From NCBI GenBank assembly GCA_913777615.1, contig CAJYTK010000022.1, positions 186,001 through 250,000 of the forward strand: 64,000 bases of DNA. The letters run 5' to 3'. Both the position numbers and the translations under genes were made by a program. The stretch is from an uncultured Agrobacterium sp. (GTDB taxonomy: Bacteria; Pseudomonadota; Alphaproteobacteria; Rhizobiales; Rhizobiaceae). A model generated the notes under the pieces. That model was not told the DNA's origin. It did not search any database and was given only the letters and a program-made list of their open reading frames with translations. Position 1 is the first letter of the stretch; each line of letters begins with the position of its first letter. Shown in pieces: positions 16,601 to 26,687 of this stretch.

Positions 16601-17896
16601 TCCGAGCTTGTCGCGCAGGCCGTACCACCACGCACCCAGCATGGTGAGCGGCACGCGGAACGTCTTGCCGCCGGGGAATGGGAAATTCGGCAGCGACGAC
16701 CAGACATCGAAGCGTCCTGCCTGACCGGAAACGACTTCTGCCAGAATGCGCCCGAGCAATTGCGTTGTCGTTACGCCATGGCCGCTATCGCCGTGGGAGA
16801 AATAGATGTTCTCCGACAGGCGCCCCATATGCGGGATGCGCGTGAGCGTCAGCGCGAAATTACCGCTCCAGGCAAAGTCGATCTTCACGTCCTTCAACTG
16901 CGGAAAGGTTTTGAGCATGTTGGGACGAATGACGCTCGTCAGATCGGCTGGATCGCTTCCGCCATAACCGATACCGCCGCCATAGAGCAGGCGATTGTCG
17001 GAGGTGCGACGGTAGTAATCGAGAATGTAGTTGGCATCTTCGACGCAGTAGTTTGCCGGAAGCAGGTTTTCGATCAGGCCAGCATCGAGCCGCTCCGTTG
17101 CCATCACCTGGCTGGACACCGGCATCATCCGGTCGCCGATTTCCGGCAAGAGCTTGCCGAGATAGGCATTGCCACAGACCAGCACATATTTTGCCGTGAC
17201 CTTGCCATGAGCGGTCCTGACCGTCGGGTTCGCACCTTTGTCGACGCCAATCACCCTGGAGTTTTCGAAAATGCGGCCACCCAGTTTTTCAATCGCGGCC
17301 GCCTCACCGAGCACATAGTTCAGCGGATGGATATGGCCGCCGAAACGATCGATCATGCCACCGGCATATCGGTCCGAGTTCACATATTTACCGACCTCAG
17401 CCTTGGACACCATTTCTAGCCCGGAATGCCCATGTTTCTCCCAATGGGTCTTGTTGGCTTCCATTTCCTTGATCTGCTTTGGCGTGAAGGCTGCGAAGAA
17501 ACCGCCATCCACCAGATCGCAGTCGATGCCGTATTTCGCCACCCGTTCGCGAATGATCTGGCCGCCTTCGAGCGACATCTCACCGAGTTTAACCGCTTTC
17601 TCGTGTCCATAGCGGCCCGCGATTGTTTCCAGATCGCGGCTGTAACCATTGACGATCTGCCCGCCATTGCGCCCGGATGCGCCAAAGCCGATGCGCGTGC
17701 CTTCCAGTACGATGACCGAGAAGCCTTTTTCCGCAAGCTCAAGTGCCGCGGACATGCCGGTGAAGCCAGCGCCGATAATGCAGATATCCGCATGCATCTC
17801 GCCTTCGAGCGTCGGGCGTACCGTCTTGTCATTGGCAGAAGCCGCATACCAGGAGGTTGTATGCCCGGGGTTGGGAAGCGCCGTCACGTGAGCCAT
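16595..17896 (-). CDS. FAD-dependent oxidoreductase, PuuB-like (gamma-glutamylputrescine oxidase family)
   Basis: A 433-residue flavin oxidase of the DAO family. The N-terminal dinucleotide fold ADICIIGAGFTGMSAALELAEKG (core GAGFTG, near residues 37-42), GASGRNGGQIVNGY and the C-terminal SGHGVTTTQLLGRILAE are the usual FAD-contact motifs of PuuB/OrdL relatives. It probably oxidises a gamma-glutamylated amine, because the upstream gene (3 bases away) encodes a glutamine-synthetase-like ligase of the PuuA type. The exact amine cannot be deduced. It overlaps the end of convergent gntK by 6 bases. Confidence 0.87.
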   Translation of the reverse strand: MAHVTALPNPGHTTSWYAASANDKTVRPTLEGEMHADICIIGAGFTGMSAALELAEKGFSVIVLEGTRIGFGASGRNGGQIVNGYSRDLETIAGRYGHEKAVKLGEMSLEGGQIIRERVAKYGIDCDLVDGGFFAAFTPKQIKEMEANKTHWEKHGHSGLEMVSKAEVGKYVNSDRYAGGMIDRFGGHIHPLNYVLGEAAAIEKLGGRIFENSRVIGVDKGANPTVRTAHGKVTAKYVLVCGNAYLGKLLPEIGDRMMPVSSQVMATERLDAGLIENLLPANYCVEDANYILDYYRRTSDNRLLYGGGIGYGGSDPADLTSVIRPNMLKTFPQLKDVKIDFAWSGNFALTLTRIPHMGRLSENIYFSHGDSGHGVTTTQLLGRILAEVVSGQAGRFDVWSSLPNFPFPGGKTFRVPLTMLGAWWYGLRDKLGL

Positions 17897-17899
17897 GAT

Positions 17900-19261
17900 T
17901 CACACCGTCCTGATATAGGCGTCATATTCCACATCGGTGACGCGAAGAGAGAATTCTGAAATTTCCTGCTGCTTGCAGGCCGCATAGAGCGTTCTGTAGC
18001 GCTGGCCGAGCGTGGCATAGGCGAAGCTGGAGCGGCCAAAGCGCTGTACCGCGTAGTCCCAGTTGGTCGGCAGCGGCTCATGATTGATGGCGTGGCTATC
18101 GCCAGCAATCGCGCCGCCGGGCTGGCGCTTCTCCCGCATGCCGGACAGAGCCGCATTCAAGATCATGGCGAGTACAAGATATGGGTTGGTATCCGCGCCG
18201 GCCACACGGTGTTCGATGCGGGTGGCAGGTTTGCTGGCGGTGATGACGCGCACCGCGGCAGAGCGGTTATCGAAGCCCCATGACGCATAGGTGGGAGCAT
18301 GTTCGCTTGGGCGCAGGCGGCGATAGGAATTGGCGTGCGGTGCAAACACCGCCATGCTTTCTCCCATATTCTCCAGAAGGCCTCCAACGCTGTGCATCAG
18401 CGCTTCGGAAGGGCCATCTTCACCCATGTAGATATTTCTTCCATCCTTATCCAGAACGGAGAAATGCACGTGCATGCCGTTGCCTGCCTGAGTGCCATAG
18501 GGTTTGGCCATGAAGGTTGCATCGAGCCCATGCTTGCGAGCGACACCCTTGACGATCCGTTTGAGAAAGACGGCGAAATCCGCTGCCTGTAGCGCATCGG
18601 GCACGTGATTGAGATTGATTTCATATTGGCCGGGGCCATTTTCACGCAGCGTGGTGTCGGCCAGCACATTCTGAGCGCGGCAGGCCGTCGCGATGTCGTG
18701 GAAGACATCTTCGAAATCCTGAAGTTCTGAAATTGAAAGAACCTGCGTCTGGCCTGTGTGCCAGCGCCCTTCCCGGCTGTTGGGCGGTCGAACGGGATCT
18801 AGCGCGGACCGGACTGGATCGATCAGATAGAATTCAAGTTCGGTCGCCACAACCGGGGTTAATCCACGCTTGGTAAAGCTGGACAGCACCTGGGCCAGAA
18901 CATGGCGGGGATCCGCAAAAAAGCCCGCGCCATCCGGCTCGGTCATGGCGAGCAGCACTTGCGCGGTGGGTCGCCCAAGCCAGGTCACGCGCGACAGCGT
19001 TCCCGGTACGGCAAAACACAAGCCATCAGGATCACCCGTTCCTTCCGCCAGACCGGCAGCGTTCACATCGCGGCCCCAGATATCCAGCGCATAGACGGAA
19101 CGAGGAACAGCCATGCCTTTTTCCAGCACGTCGAGCGCCCGCTCTCGCGGGATCCACTTGCCACGTGGAATGCCGTTGGCATCTATGACGAAGGCTTCGA
19201 GAATTTCGATGTCGGGATTCTGTTGGAAAAAGGTCTTTGCGTATTCGATATCAGCCATCAT
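17900..19261 (-). CDS. glutamine-synthetase-like gamma-glutamyl-amine ligase (PuuA type)
   Basis: A 453-residue member of the glutamine synthetase superfamily. Active-site features include VVATELEFYLID for metal-binding Glu residues, the NLNHVPDALQAADFAVFLKRIVKG region (core ENGPGQYEINL), ATFMAKPYGTQAGNGMHVHFS and NRSAAVRVITASKPATRIEHR for ATP and phosphate contacts. Length and sequence style fit gamma-glutamylputrescine synthetase relatives better than GlnA. With the PuuB-like oxidase directly downstream it likely starts breakdown of a polyamine or other amine. The start could be either of two adjacent ATGs (19261 or 19258). Confidence 0.87.
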   Translation of the reverse strand: MMADIEYAKTFFQQNPDIEILEAFVIDANGIPRGKWIPRERALDVLEKGMAVPRSVYALDIWGRDVNAAGLAEGTGDPDGLCFAVPGTLSRVTWLGRPTAQVLLAMTEPDGAGFFADPRHVLAQVLSSFTKRGLTPVVATELEFYLIDPVRSALDPVRPPNSREGRWHTGQTQVLSISELQDFEDVFHDIATACRAQNVLADTTLRENGPGQYEINLNHVPDALQAADFAVFLKRIVKGVARKHGLDATFMAKPYGTQAGNGMHVHFSVLDKDGRNIYMGEDGPSEALMHSVGGLLENMGESMAVFAPHANSYRRLRPSEHAPTYASWGFDNRSAAVRVITASKPATRIEHRVAGADTNPYLVLAMILNAALSGMREKRQPGGAIAGDSHAINHEPLPTNWDYAVQRFGRSSFAYATLGQRYRTLYAACKQQEISEFSLRVTDVEYDAYIRTV

Positions 19262-19442
19262 TCACCAGGAGGTAATTGCTCTTTCGGTCTGCCGGGGAAG
19301 CCGGCACTAACGAAAGCCGTCCTGCTGCTGGTAAATCAGATATCGCGCCGTCATCGTGACACTATGCCCCGCTGCATCCCTTTTCCTCCCTGCTGGCCAT
19401 GTTAAGCAGGCTTTCGCAGGAAGGCCACCCCCATTCTGTATA

Positions 19443-20690
19443 TTAGGGGTTGAAGCGCTCCGCGGCGTAGGGCGCGAGAGGGATGACCGGGGTTTCGCCA
19501 AGTATGGCTTCCGCCAGAATGCGCCCGGTGATAGGCCCAAGGGTCAGGCCGTGATGGGCATGACCGAACGCAAACCAAAGGCTCTTATGGCGCGGCGCCT
19601 TGCCGATGACCGGCATCATATCCGGCGTGCAAGGACGCGCTCCCATCCAGGGCTCCGCATCCAGCCTGCCCCCTAACGGAAAGATGGTTCGGGCCACGCG
19701 TTCTGCGCGGAACAATTGGACAGGTGATTTCGGCGCGTCGCGATCGGCAAATTCCGCGCCCGTCGTCAGGCGGATGCCTTTCTTCATCGGCGCCAGGAAA
19801 TAACCGCGCTCGGCATCGATCAGCCAGTTGTTAAGCTTTGTTCCTTCTTGCGGCGCGTAGTGCATGTGGTAACCACGCTTCACCCCCATAAGGAGGCGGT
19901 AGCCAAGCCGCGTCGTCACGGTATCGGCCCATGGGCCAAGCGCAACGACGACGCTCTCGGCCTCGACAAGCCCGTCGACGGTCTGAATTTTCCATCCGCC
20001 CGGTGTCTGCGATAGAGCCGCCGCATCGCCCTTGACGAAGGTACCGCCAAGGCTCTCAAACAACCGCATGTAAGCCATGGTCAGCCCATGCGGGTCAAGC
20101 ACCGACCACGGATCGTTCCATTTCAACCCGCCGACGAAATCCTGAGAAAGATGGGGCTCGGCCTCAGCCAACTCCTGCCGGGTCAGCTTCGTGTGGGAAA
20201 TGCCGTGATCGCGGGCGAGCCGCTCGGCAAAGGCGAAGTCGGCATCGCGCTTCACTTCCGTTCGATACGCCTCCATCCACCCGTTCTTGACGATGAGATC
20301 ATGGGCTTTCGCCTCATCGATCAGGATCGAATGCTCGGTGATCGAGTGTTCGATCAGAGGCGTATAGGCCCGGGAAATCGCCGCATGGCGCGCAGGTTGG
20401 GAATGATACCAGTATCGCGCCAGAAACGGCGCGATTTTCGGGACAGCGGCCATGTGATAATGGGCATCGATGCGGTTGTTGAGCGAGTAGCGTGCCAGTA
20501 GGCCAATATCCTGCGGGAAGCCATAAGGAACGACACCCTCACGCTGGATGAGACCGGCATTGCCAAAGGATGTTTCCTCACCCGGACCGCGACGATCCAG
20601 AAGCACGACGGATTTTCCGCGCCTTGCCAGTTGCACCGCCACCGAAACTCCGATGATTCCGGCGCCCAATACGATCACATCCGCTGCCAT
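19443..20690 (-). CDS. FAD-dependent amino-acid dehydrogenase (DadA-like)
   Basis: A 415-residue FAD enzyme of the DAO family. The motif DVIVLGAGIIGVSVAVQLARRG at the N-terminus (core GAGIIG, near residues 8-13), SFGNAGLIQ and the C-terminal GHAHHGLTLGPITGRILAE match D-amino-acid dehydrogenase small subunit relatives, which oxidise D-amino acids and pass electrons to the membrane. The start at 20690 is preceded by AGGAAGAAGAG. A longer frame to 20762 is not conserved. It lies 100 bp downstream of yejF on the same strand and 180 bp before the puuA-like gene. Its substrate is uncertain, and sarcosine or hydroxyproline-type substrates are possible. Confidence 0.85.
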   Translation of the reverse strand: MAADVIVLGAGIIGVSVAVQLARRGKSVVLLDRRGPGEETSFGNAGLIQREGVVPYGFPQDIGLLARYSLNNRIDAHYHMAAVPKIAPFLARYWYHSQPARHAAISRAYTPLIEHSITEHSILIDEAKAHDLIVKNGWMEAYRTEVKRDADFAFAERLARDHGISHTKLTRQELAEAEPHLSQDFVGGLKWNDPWSVLDPHGLTMAYMRLFESLGGTFVKGDAAALSQTPGGWKIQTVDGLVEAESVVVALGPWADTVTTRLGYRLLMGVKRGYHMHYAPQEGTKLNNWLIDAERGYFLAPMKKGIRLTTGAEFADRDAPKSPVQLFRAERVARTIFPLGGRLDAEPWMGARPCTPDMMPVIGKAPRHKSLWFAFGHAHHGLTLGPITGRILAEAILGETPVIPLAPYAAERFNP

Positions 20691-20792
20691 GCTCTTCTTC
20701 CTCTGTCCGTCATCAGACGTCTTGAGGAAGATGGCGCTCCCCGCCGGGGAACGCAACAGCAAAACCGCTTTACGGCTTCTTGGCGAAAATCC

Positions 20793-22451
20793 CTACTCGC
20801 TGACGGCTGCAGTCTTGACCGCTTCGATATTGAAGGCTGCCGCCATCAGCGCACGGGTGTACTCTTCTTTCGGCGCTTCGAAGATCGACTTGGCGGGACC
20901 GCTTTCAACGATCTTGCCGTGGCGCATGACGATAACCTCATTGGCAAGCGCCTTCACCACCTTGAGGTCGTGGCTGATGAAGAGATAGGCCAGATTGTGT
21001 TTGGACTGCAGATCGCGCAGGAGATCGACGACCTGCGCCTGCACGCTCATGTCCAGCGCCGAGGTCGGCTCGTCCAGCATGACGAAGCGGGGTTTCAGCA
21101 CCATGGCGCGCGCAATCGCGATACGCTGTCGCTGGCCGCCTGAGAATTCATGCGGATAACGCCAGCGCGTGGCAGGATCCAGCCCCACCTCTTCCAGCGC
21201 CTTGGCGACGCGCCGATCGCGCTCGTCATAGGAGAGCGATGTCTCATGAACCTTCAGACCTTCGGCAATGATGTCGCCCACCGACATGCGCGGGCTCAGC
21301 GAACCATAAGGATCCTGGAACACCACCTGCAGCCGGTTTCTGAGCGGTTTCATCATGGAATAGGAATAGCTGTCGATCGACTGGCCGATGAAGCTGATGC
21401 GGCCTTTCGAGGAAATCAGCCGCGATAATGCAAGTCCGAGCGTCGTCTTGCCGGAGCCCGATTCGCCCACCACGCCGACCGTCTGGCCTTCACGAAGCGT
21501 GATATCGATGCCATCCACCGCTTTGACGTGATCCACGACCTTGCGCATCAGCCCGGCCTTGATCGGGAACCAGACCTTGATGTCGTCGCCCTGCATCACC
21601 ACAGGCTTGCTGTCGTCGGCAGGCGGCGGCTCGCCCTTCGGTTCGGCGGCCAGCAGATGGCGGGTATAGGCGTGCTGGGGATTGTTGAAGACCTGCTCCA
21701 CCGTGCCGGTCTCGACGATCTTGCCCTTGGTCATGACGCAGACGCGGTCGGCAAACTTTCGCACGATGCCGAGATCATGAGTGATGAACAGCATGGACAT
21801 GTGATGCTGATTTTTAAGCCCGGCCAGAAGCTCGAGAATTTGCGCCTGCACCGTCACGTCAAGCGCCGTCGTCGGCTCATCGGCAATCAGCAGCTTGGGG
21901 CGGTTGGCAAGTGCCATGGCAATCATCACACGCTGACGCTGGCCGCCTGAAAGCTCGTGCGGAAAGGCCTTCAGCCGCTTTTCAGGCTCGCGGATACCCA
22001 CCTGATTGAGCAGCTCGAGAATACGTGCCCGTGCGGCCGCGCCGGTGAGTGCTTGGTGCAGTTCCAGAATTTCGCCGATCTGCCGCTCGATGCTGTGAAG
22101 CGGATTGAGCGAGGTCATGGGTTCCTGGAAGATCATGGTGATGTCGTTGCCGCGCACCGATCGCAGATCGCGCATAGGCAGATTGAGCAAGTCCCTGCCC
22201 TCGAAGAGGATCTGGCCTGACGGATGGCTTGCTGCAGGATAAGGCAAGAGCTTCAGGATGGAGTTTGCCGTCACCGACTTTCCCGAGCCGGATTCGCCCA
22301 CCAACGCCAGCACTTCGCCCGGCATGATCTCGAAGCAGACGCGGTCGACCGCGAGGCTCTCCTTGCCGCCCTGATGAAAGGCGACGGAAAGATCACGGAC
22401 AGAGAGAAGGGGTGCGGTCATGGTTTCCGTGTTTGTTTGGGACATGGCCAT
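20793..22451 (-). CDS. yejF: peptide ABC transporter, double ATPase subunit
   Basis: Powers the YejABEF peptide importer. The 552 residues contain two complete nucleotide-binding domains: Walker A GESGSGKSVTANSI (about residue 40) and GESGSGKTTLGLALS (about residue 330), each followed by LSGGQRQR or FSGGQRQR signatures and LIADEPTTALD or VMLDEPTSALD Walker B. This fused DppD-DppF arrangement is typical of YejF. The start ATG at 22451 shares one base with the yejE stop (TGATG). ATG 22445 is another option. It is the last gene of the importer operon. Confidence 0.93.
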   Translation of the reverse strand: MAMSQTNTETMTAPLLSVRDLSVAFHQGGKESLAVDRVCFEIMPGEVLALVGESGSGKSVTANSILKLLPYPAASHPSGQILFEGRDLLNLPMRDLRSVRGNDITMIFQEPMTSLNPLHSIERQIGEILELHQALTGAAARARILELLNQVGIREPEKRLKAFPHELSGGQRQRVMIAMALANRPKLLIADEPTTALDVTVQAQILELLAGLKNQHHMSMLFITHDLGIVRKFADRVCVMTKGKIVETGTVEQVFNNPQHAYTRHLLAAEPKGEPPPADDSKPVVMQGDDIKVWFPIKAGLMRKVVDHVKAVDGIDITLREGQTVGVVGESGSGKTTLGLALSRLISSKGRISFIGQSIDSYSYSMMKPLRNRLQVVFQDPYGSLSPRMSVGDIIAEGLKVHETSLSYDERDRRVAKALEEVGLDPATRWRYPHEFSGGQRQRIAIARAMVLKPRFVMLDEPTSALDMSVQAQVVDLLRDLQSKHNLAYLFISHDLKVVKALANEVIVMRHGKIVESGPAKSIFEAPKEEYTRALMAAAFNIEAVKTAAVSE

Positions 22452-23605
22452 CACCGGAACGTCTTGCGCGGATCGAAGGCATCGCGCACCGCCTCGCCGA
22501 CGAAGATCAAAAGCGACAGCATGATCGACATGGTGAAGAAGGCGGTCAGCCCCAGCCAGGGCGCCTGAAGATTGTTCTTGCCCTGGGCAATCAGCTCGCC
22601 AAGCGACGGCGAGCCGGGCGGCATGCCAAAGCCCAGAAAGTCGAGCGAGGTCAGCGTGGTGATCGAGCCGGACAGGATGAAGGGCAGGAAGGTCAGTGTC
22701 GCCACCATGGCGTTTGGTAGCAGATGGCGAAACATGATGGTGCCATTGCCGACGCCGAGAGCACGTGCCGCATTCACATATTCGAAATTGCGCGCTCTCA
22801 AGAATTCAGCACGAACGATGCCGACGAAGCCGACCCATGAGAAGAGCAGCATGATACCGAGCAACACGAAGAAGCCGGGCGGCAGGATGGCTGCGATAAT
22901 CAGCAGAATATAGAGCACCGGCATGGAAGACCAGATTTCGATGAAGCGCTGCATGAGAAGATCGGTCCAGCCGCCGAAGTAGCCCTGCACGGCACCAGCC
23001 GACACGCCGACGATGGCCGAGCATATGGTCAGCGCAAGGCCGAACAGCACCGAGATGCGGAAGCCATAAATGATGCGGGCGGTGACGTCGCGCGCCTGAT
23101 TGTCTGTGCCGAGCCAGTTGAGGTTGCCAAGCGTACAGCCGGGATCGGACGCACCTTGCGGATAACCGGAGCAACGCTGCTCTTTGTCCATCAGCCAGAA
23201 GGGCGGCGTTGGCGCAGAATGAGGAATGTTGGAATTGACGGTCTGGTAGGAATAGCGGATCGGCGGCCAGATCATCCAGCCGTTGGCATTGATCTCGTCC
23301 TGGATGAAGGACGATTTGTAATCCGTTTGCGCCAGGAAGCCGCCAAACTTCTCTTCCGGGTAATCCACCATGACCGGAACCAGAAGCTCGCCCTTGTAGG
23401 AGGCGAGGATCGGTTTGTCGTTGGCGATGAACTCGGCGAAGAGGCTGAGGCCGAACAGTACGAGAAAGATCCAGAAGGACCAGTAGCCGCGGCGATTGGC
23501 CTTGAAATTCTGCCAACGGCGAATGCTCGTGGGCGAAAAGAAAGGGCGCTTCTGCACAGGCATCGCTTCTGCGGCAGGGGGTGTTGTGGGCGTGGAGACA
23601 GTCAT
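22451..23605 (-). CDS. yejE: peptide ABC transporter permease
   Basis: A 384-residue membrane permease of the DppC/OppC class with the extended N-terminal and periplasmic region typical of YejE (RRWQNFKANRRGYWSFWIFL, then a long loop containing CSGYPQGASDPGCTLGNLNWLGTDNQARD). The EAA coupling loop is seen as EFLRARNFEYVNAARALGVGN. The start at 23605 overlaps the yejB TGA by one base (TGATG) and was preferred over a longer frame that would run into yejB. It forms the membrane channel with YejB. Confidence 0.94.
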   Translation of the reverse strand: MTVSTPTTPPAAEAMPVQKRPFFSPTSIRRWQNFKANRRGYWSFWIFLVLFGLSLFAEFIANDKPILASYKGELLVPVMVDYPEEKFGGFLAQTDYKSSFIQDEINANGWMIWPPIRYSYQTVNSNIPHSAPTPPFWLMDKEQRCSGYPQGASDPGCTLGNLNWLGTDNQARDVTARIIYGFRISVLFGLALTICSAIVGVSAGAVQGYFGGWTDLLMQRFIEIWSSMPVLYILLIIAAILPPGFFVLLGIMLLFSWVGFVGIVRAEFLRARNFEYVNAARALGVGNGTIMFRHLLPNAMVATLTFLPFILSGSITTLTSLDFLGFGMPPGSPSLGELIAQGKNNLQAPWLGLTAFFTMSIMLSLLIFVGEAVRDAFDPRKTFR

Positions 23606-24696
23606 CACACGTCCCTCCGCTCGAAGTCGATGCGCGGATCGATCCAAGTGTAGATCAGATCTGAAATCAGACTGACGACCAGCCCCATGAGCGAGAAGAT
23701 AAAGAGCGTACCGAACACGATCGGATAATCACGATTGACGACGGAGAGATAGCCCAGTCGCCCAAGTCCATCCAGCGAGAAGATGTTTTCGATCAAGAGC
23801 GAACCGGTGAAGAAAGCAGAGATGAAAGCGCCGGGGAAGCCAGCAATGACGATAAGCATGGCGTTGCGGAAGACGTGGCCATAAAGGACCTTACGCTCCG
23901 ACAGACCTTTGGCGCGCGCGGTCACCACATATTGCTTCTTGATCTCATCGATGAAGGAATTCTTGGTCAAAAGCGTTGTGGTGGCAAAGGCAGAGAGCAC
24001 GAGTGCCGTCAGTGGCAGCGCCAAATGCCAGAAATAGTCGATGATCTTCTGCCACCACGCCAATTCGGCAAAATTATCCGAGGTAAGGCCCCGCAGCGGG
24101 AACCAATCGAAGAAAGAGCCGCCAGCGAAGAGGACGATCAACAGAATGCCAAAAAGGAAGCTTGGCACCGCGTAACCGACAATGACGATGCCGGAGGTCC
24201 AGACATCGAATTTGGAGCCGTCCTCCACCGCTTTCTTGATCCCGAGCGGAATGGAAATTGCGTAGGAAATGATCAATATCCAGAAGCCAAGCGAGATCGA
24301 CACCGGCATTTTATCGATAATGAGATCGATGACAGACGAGTTCCTGAAGAAACTGTCGCCGAAATCGAAGCGGATATAATTCCACATCATATCCAGAAAG
24401 CGTGTCAGCGGCGGCTTGTCGAAGCCGAACTGCTTTTCGAGCTTGGCGATGAGTTCGGGATCGAGACCCTGAGCGCCGCGATATTTCGAGCCGCTTTCAT
24501 CCAGACCACCACCACCCATAAGGTCGCCGCCGCCAGACAAGCGATCGGCAGCACTATCGCCGGAGCCGGACAGCTGTGCAACGACCTGCTCGACCGGGCC
24601 ACCGGGTGCAAACTGGATGACGAGGAAGGAGATGCCCATGATCCCGATGATGGTGGGTATCATCAGCGCCAGACGCCGCAGAATATAGGCTCCCAT
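23605..24696 (-). CDS. yejB: peptide ABC transporter permease
   Basis: A 363-residue permease of the DppB/OppB class with six membrane helices and the N-terminal motif [22 protein letters not shown] periplasmic insert rich in Gly and Ser ([22 protein letters not shown], within residues about 43-70) is typical of YejB. The cytoplasmic coupling loop is [21 protein letters not shown]. It lies 146 bases after yejA, with a hairpin between them, and overlaps yejE by one base. Confidence 0.94.
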   Translation of the reverse strand: MGAYILRRLALMIPTIIGIMGISFLVIQFAPGGPVEQVVAQLSGSGDSAADRLSGGGDLMGGGGLDESGSKYRGAQGLDPELIAKLEKQFGFDKPPLTRFLDMMWNYIRFDFGDSFFRNSSVIDLIIDKMPVSISLGFWILIISYAISIPLGIKKAVEDGSKFDVWTSGIVIVGYAVPSFLFGILLIVLFAGGSFFDWFPLRGLTSDNFAELAWWQKIIDYFWHLALPLTALVLSAFATTTLLTKNSFIDEIKKQYVVTARAKGLSERKVLYGHVFRNAMLIVIAGFPGAFISAFFTGSLLIENIFSLDGLGRLGYLSVVNRDYPIVFGTLFIFSLMGLVVSLISDLIYTWIDPRIDFERRDV

Positions 24697-24816
24697 TAGA
24701 GATCACACTCCAGGCAAGCGCACGCCGCTGTCATCCTCACTGTCAAAACGTTTCCTTTCCCGACGGGCGGCGACACGCGCCTTCCCGATGATTCGTCTTC
24801 ATTCATGTGAATCAAG

Positions 24817-24842
24817 GCTTGGTCGATAAAGCAAGACCAAGC
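24817..24842 (-). promoter_or_regulatory. hairpin directly after the yejA stop codon
   Basis: A 7-bp stem (GCTTGGT at 24817-24823, ACCAAGC at 24836-24842) directly adjoins the yejA stop on the minus strand. There is no U-run. Such hairpins between a binding-protein gene and its permease genes are known to stabilise the upstream message and so raise binding-protein level. That role is inferred here. Confidence 0.5.
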
Positions 24843-26687
24843 TCATTTCCTGGCATTGGCCGACCACCATGCTTCCGGGAAACCGACGCCGTAGTACGGC
24901 AAGTCTGTCGGGCGAACGATGGTGTTCCAGTAGGCAACTGTCATCTCGCCCCGGTAGAATTGCGGAATGACGTAATTCCCTGCCAGGAGGACTCGGTCCA
25001 GCGCCTTGACGGCGGCAACCTGGTCCTCACGCGTGGGTGCAAAGATGATCTTGCGGATGATTTTATCGATGGCGGGATTGCTGATACCGGCAAAGTTCTT
25101 CGAACCCTGACGAGTGGCTGCTGCCGAACCCCAATAATCGGCTTGTTCATTGCCCGGATTGGAGGTCTGAGCCCAGAGATTGACGATCATGTCATAGTCG
25201 AAGGCACGTGTGCGATTGGTGTATTGCGACGTATCCACATTGCGAACGGCGACGTTGATGCCGATCCTCTTGAGGTTTTGCGTGTAGGCCAGGACGACCC
25301 GCTCCATTGCGGGCGAATCCACGAGAATCTCGAAATCGAAAGGCTGACCCGTCTTGGCATTCACCATGCGGTTGCCCCGCAACTCGTAGCCAGCCTCTTT
25401 CATGAGTTTGACGGCCTCGCGCAAGTTGTCGCGTTGCTTGGCAGGATCACCGCCCTGCGGATTGCGATATTCGGTGGTAAAGACCTCTGGCGGCACCTCA
25501 TCTTTCACTTCTTCGAGGATTTCCAGCTCTTTGTCTTGCGGCAAGCCGGATGAGGCAAGGTCGCTTCCCATGAAGAAGCTGTTGATCCGCTGATACTGAC
25601 CGAAAAACAGCGTCTTGTTCATGTCCTCAAAGTCGTAGGCGAGGTTTAAGGCCTTGCGGACTTTCGGGTCCTTGAACTTGTCGCGACGCGCATTCGGGAC
25701 GAAAGCCTGCATGATGCCGACAGAGCGGTAAATGTTAGGTAGCTCCTCGCGCTTGATCCGCCCATCTTTAACGGCTGGAAAGTCATAGCCCGTTGCCCAC
25801 CGTCCAGCGGAATTCTCCTGCCAGAAATCGGTATTGCCCGCCTTGAAGGCCTGAAACTCAACATCGCGATCAGTGTAGAATGTGTAGCTGATTGTCTTGA
25901 AGTTGTTCATACCGACATTGACGTTGAGGTTTTTGCCCCAGTAATCGTCACGCAGCTCGTAAGTGATCGTAGAGCCCGGCGCCACAGAGGCAATCTCGTA
26001 GGGCCCGGAGCCCATGACCGGCTCCAATGTTCCGCGCGAAATGTCACGCGGCTTTCCATCCGGACCGTTGGCCTCCCACCAGTGTTTGGGAACGACGAGC
26101 AATTGCCCGACGATCTGCGGAAGTTCGCGATTGTTCTTCTCGTCAAAGGTGAAGGTCACCTCCCGGTCGCCGGTCTTTTCCGCTTTGGTGACGTGCGTGT
26201 AGTAGGTTGCGAGCTGCGGATTGAGGTCTTTCGCCTTTTCGAAGCTGAAAATGACGTCTTCGGGAGTGACGGACTTGCCATCGGCGAACTTCGCTTCTGC
26301 ACGCAATCTAAACGTCGCCTTCGATATATCGTCCGGATAGGTCAATGCTTCGGCAAGAAGCCCGTAGGACGCCGAAAGCTCCTCTTCGGACGACTTCATC
26401 AGCGTATCGAATACGACGCCGAGACCGGTCGCCGCGTCTCCCTTCGCGAGAAGCGGATTAAGGGTGTCATAGGTACCCGCTGTCGACAAACGCAACGTGC
26501 CACCCTTCGGTGCATTCGGATTGACATAGTCGAAGCGCTCAAAACCCTTGGGGTGTTTCAATTCCCCTACCGTGGCAATGCCCACGCGCCACTGCTCGGC
26601 TTCTTGCGCTTGCGTCCCGCTCGAGGACGCGACAAGCGACACCCCCATTACTAAGAGCAGGAGGGGTTTTGCGCTTGCCAGAGCCAT
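24843..26687 (-). CDS. yejA: peptide ABC transporter substrate-binding protein
   Basis: A 614-residue periplasmic binding protein of family 5 with a signal peptide (LLLLVMGVSLVASSSGTQAQ). The sequence opens with HPKGFERFDYVNPNAPKGGTLRL and includes TYDTLNPLL, FADGKSVTPEDVIFSFE and WWEANGPDGKPRDISRGTLE, matching YejA-type rather than DppA-type proteins. YejABEF imports peptides. In enterobacteria it takes up microcin C, and in Sinorhizobium it is linked to tolerance of host antimicrobial peptides. It is the first gene of the minus-strand operon and is divergent from mepA. Confidence 0.94.
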   Translation of the reverse strand: MALASAKPLLLLVMGVSLVASSSGTQAQEAEQWRVGIATVGELKHPKGFERFDYVNPNAPKGGTLRLSTAGTYDTLNPLLAKGDAATGLGVVFDTLMKSSEEELSASYGLLAEALTYPDDISKATFRLRAEAKFADGKSVTPEDVIFSFEKAKDLNPQLATYYTHVTKAEKTGDREVTFTFDEKNNRELPQIVGQLLVVPKHWWEANGPDGKPRDISRGTLEPVMGSGPYEIASVAPGSTITYELRDDYWGKNLNVNVGMNNFKTISYTFYTDRDVEFQAFKAGNTDFWQENSAGRWATGYDFPAVKDGRIKREELPNIYRSVGIMQAFVPNARRDKFKDPKVRKALNLAYDFEDMNKTLFFGQYQRINSFFMGSDLASSGLPQDKELEILEEVKDEVPPEVFTTEYRNPQGGDPAKQRDNLREAVKLMKEAGYELRGNRMVNAKTGQPFDFEILVDSPAMERVVLAYTQNLKRIGINVAVRNVDTSQYTNRTRAFDYDMIVNLWAQTSNPGNEQADYWGSAAATRQGSKNFAGISNPAIDKIIRKIIFAPTREDQVAAVKALDRVLLAGNYVIPQFYRGEMTVAYWNTIVRPTDLPYYGVGFPEAWWSANARK

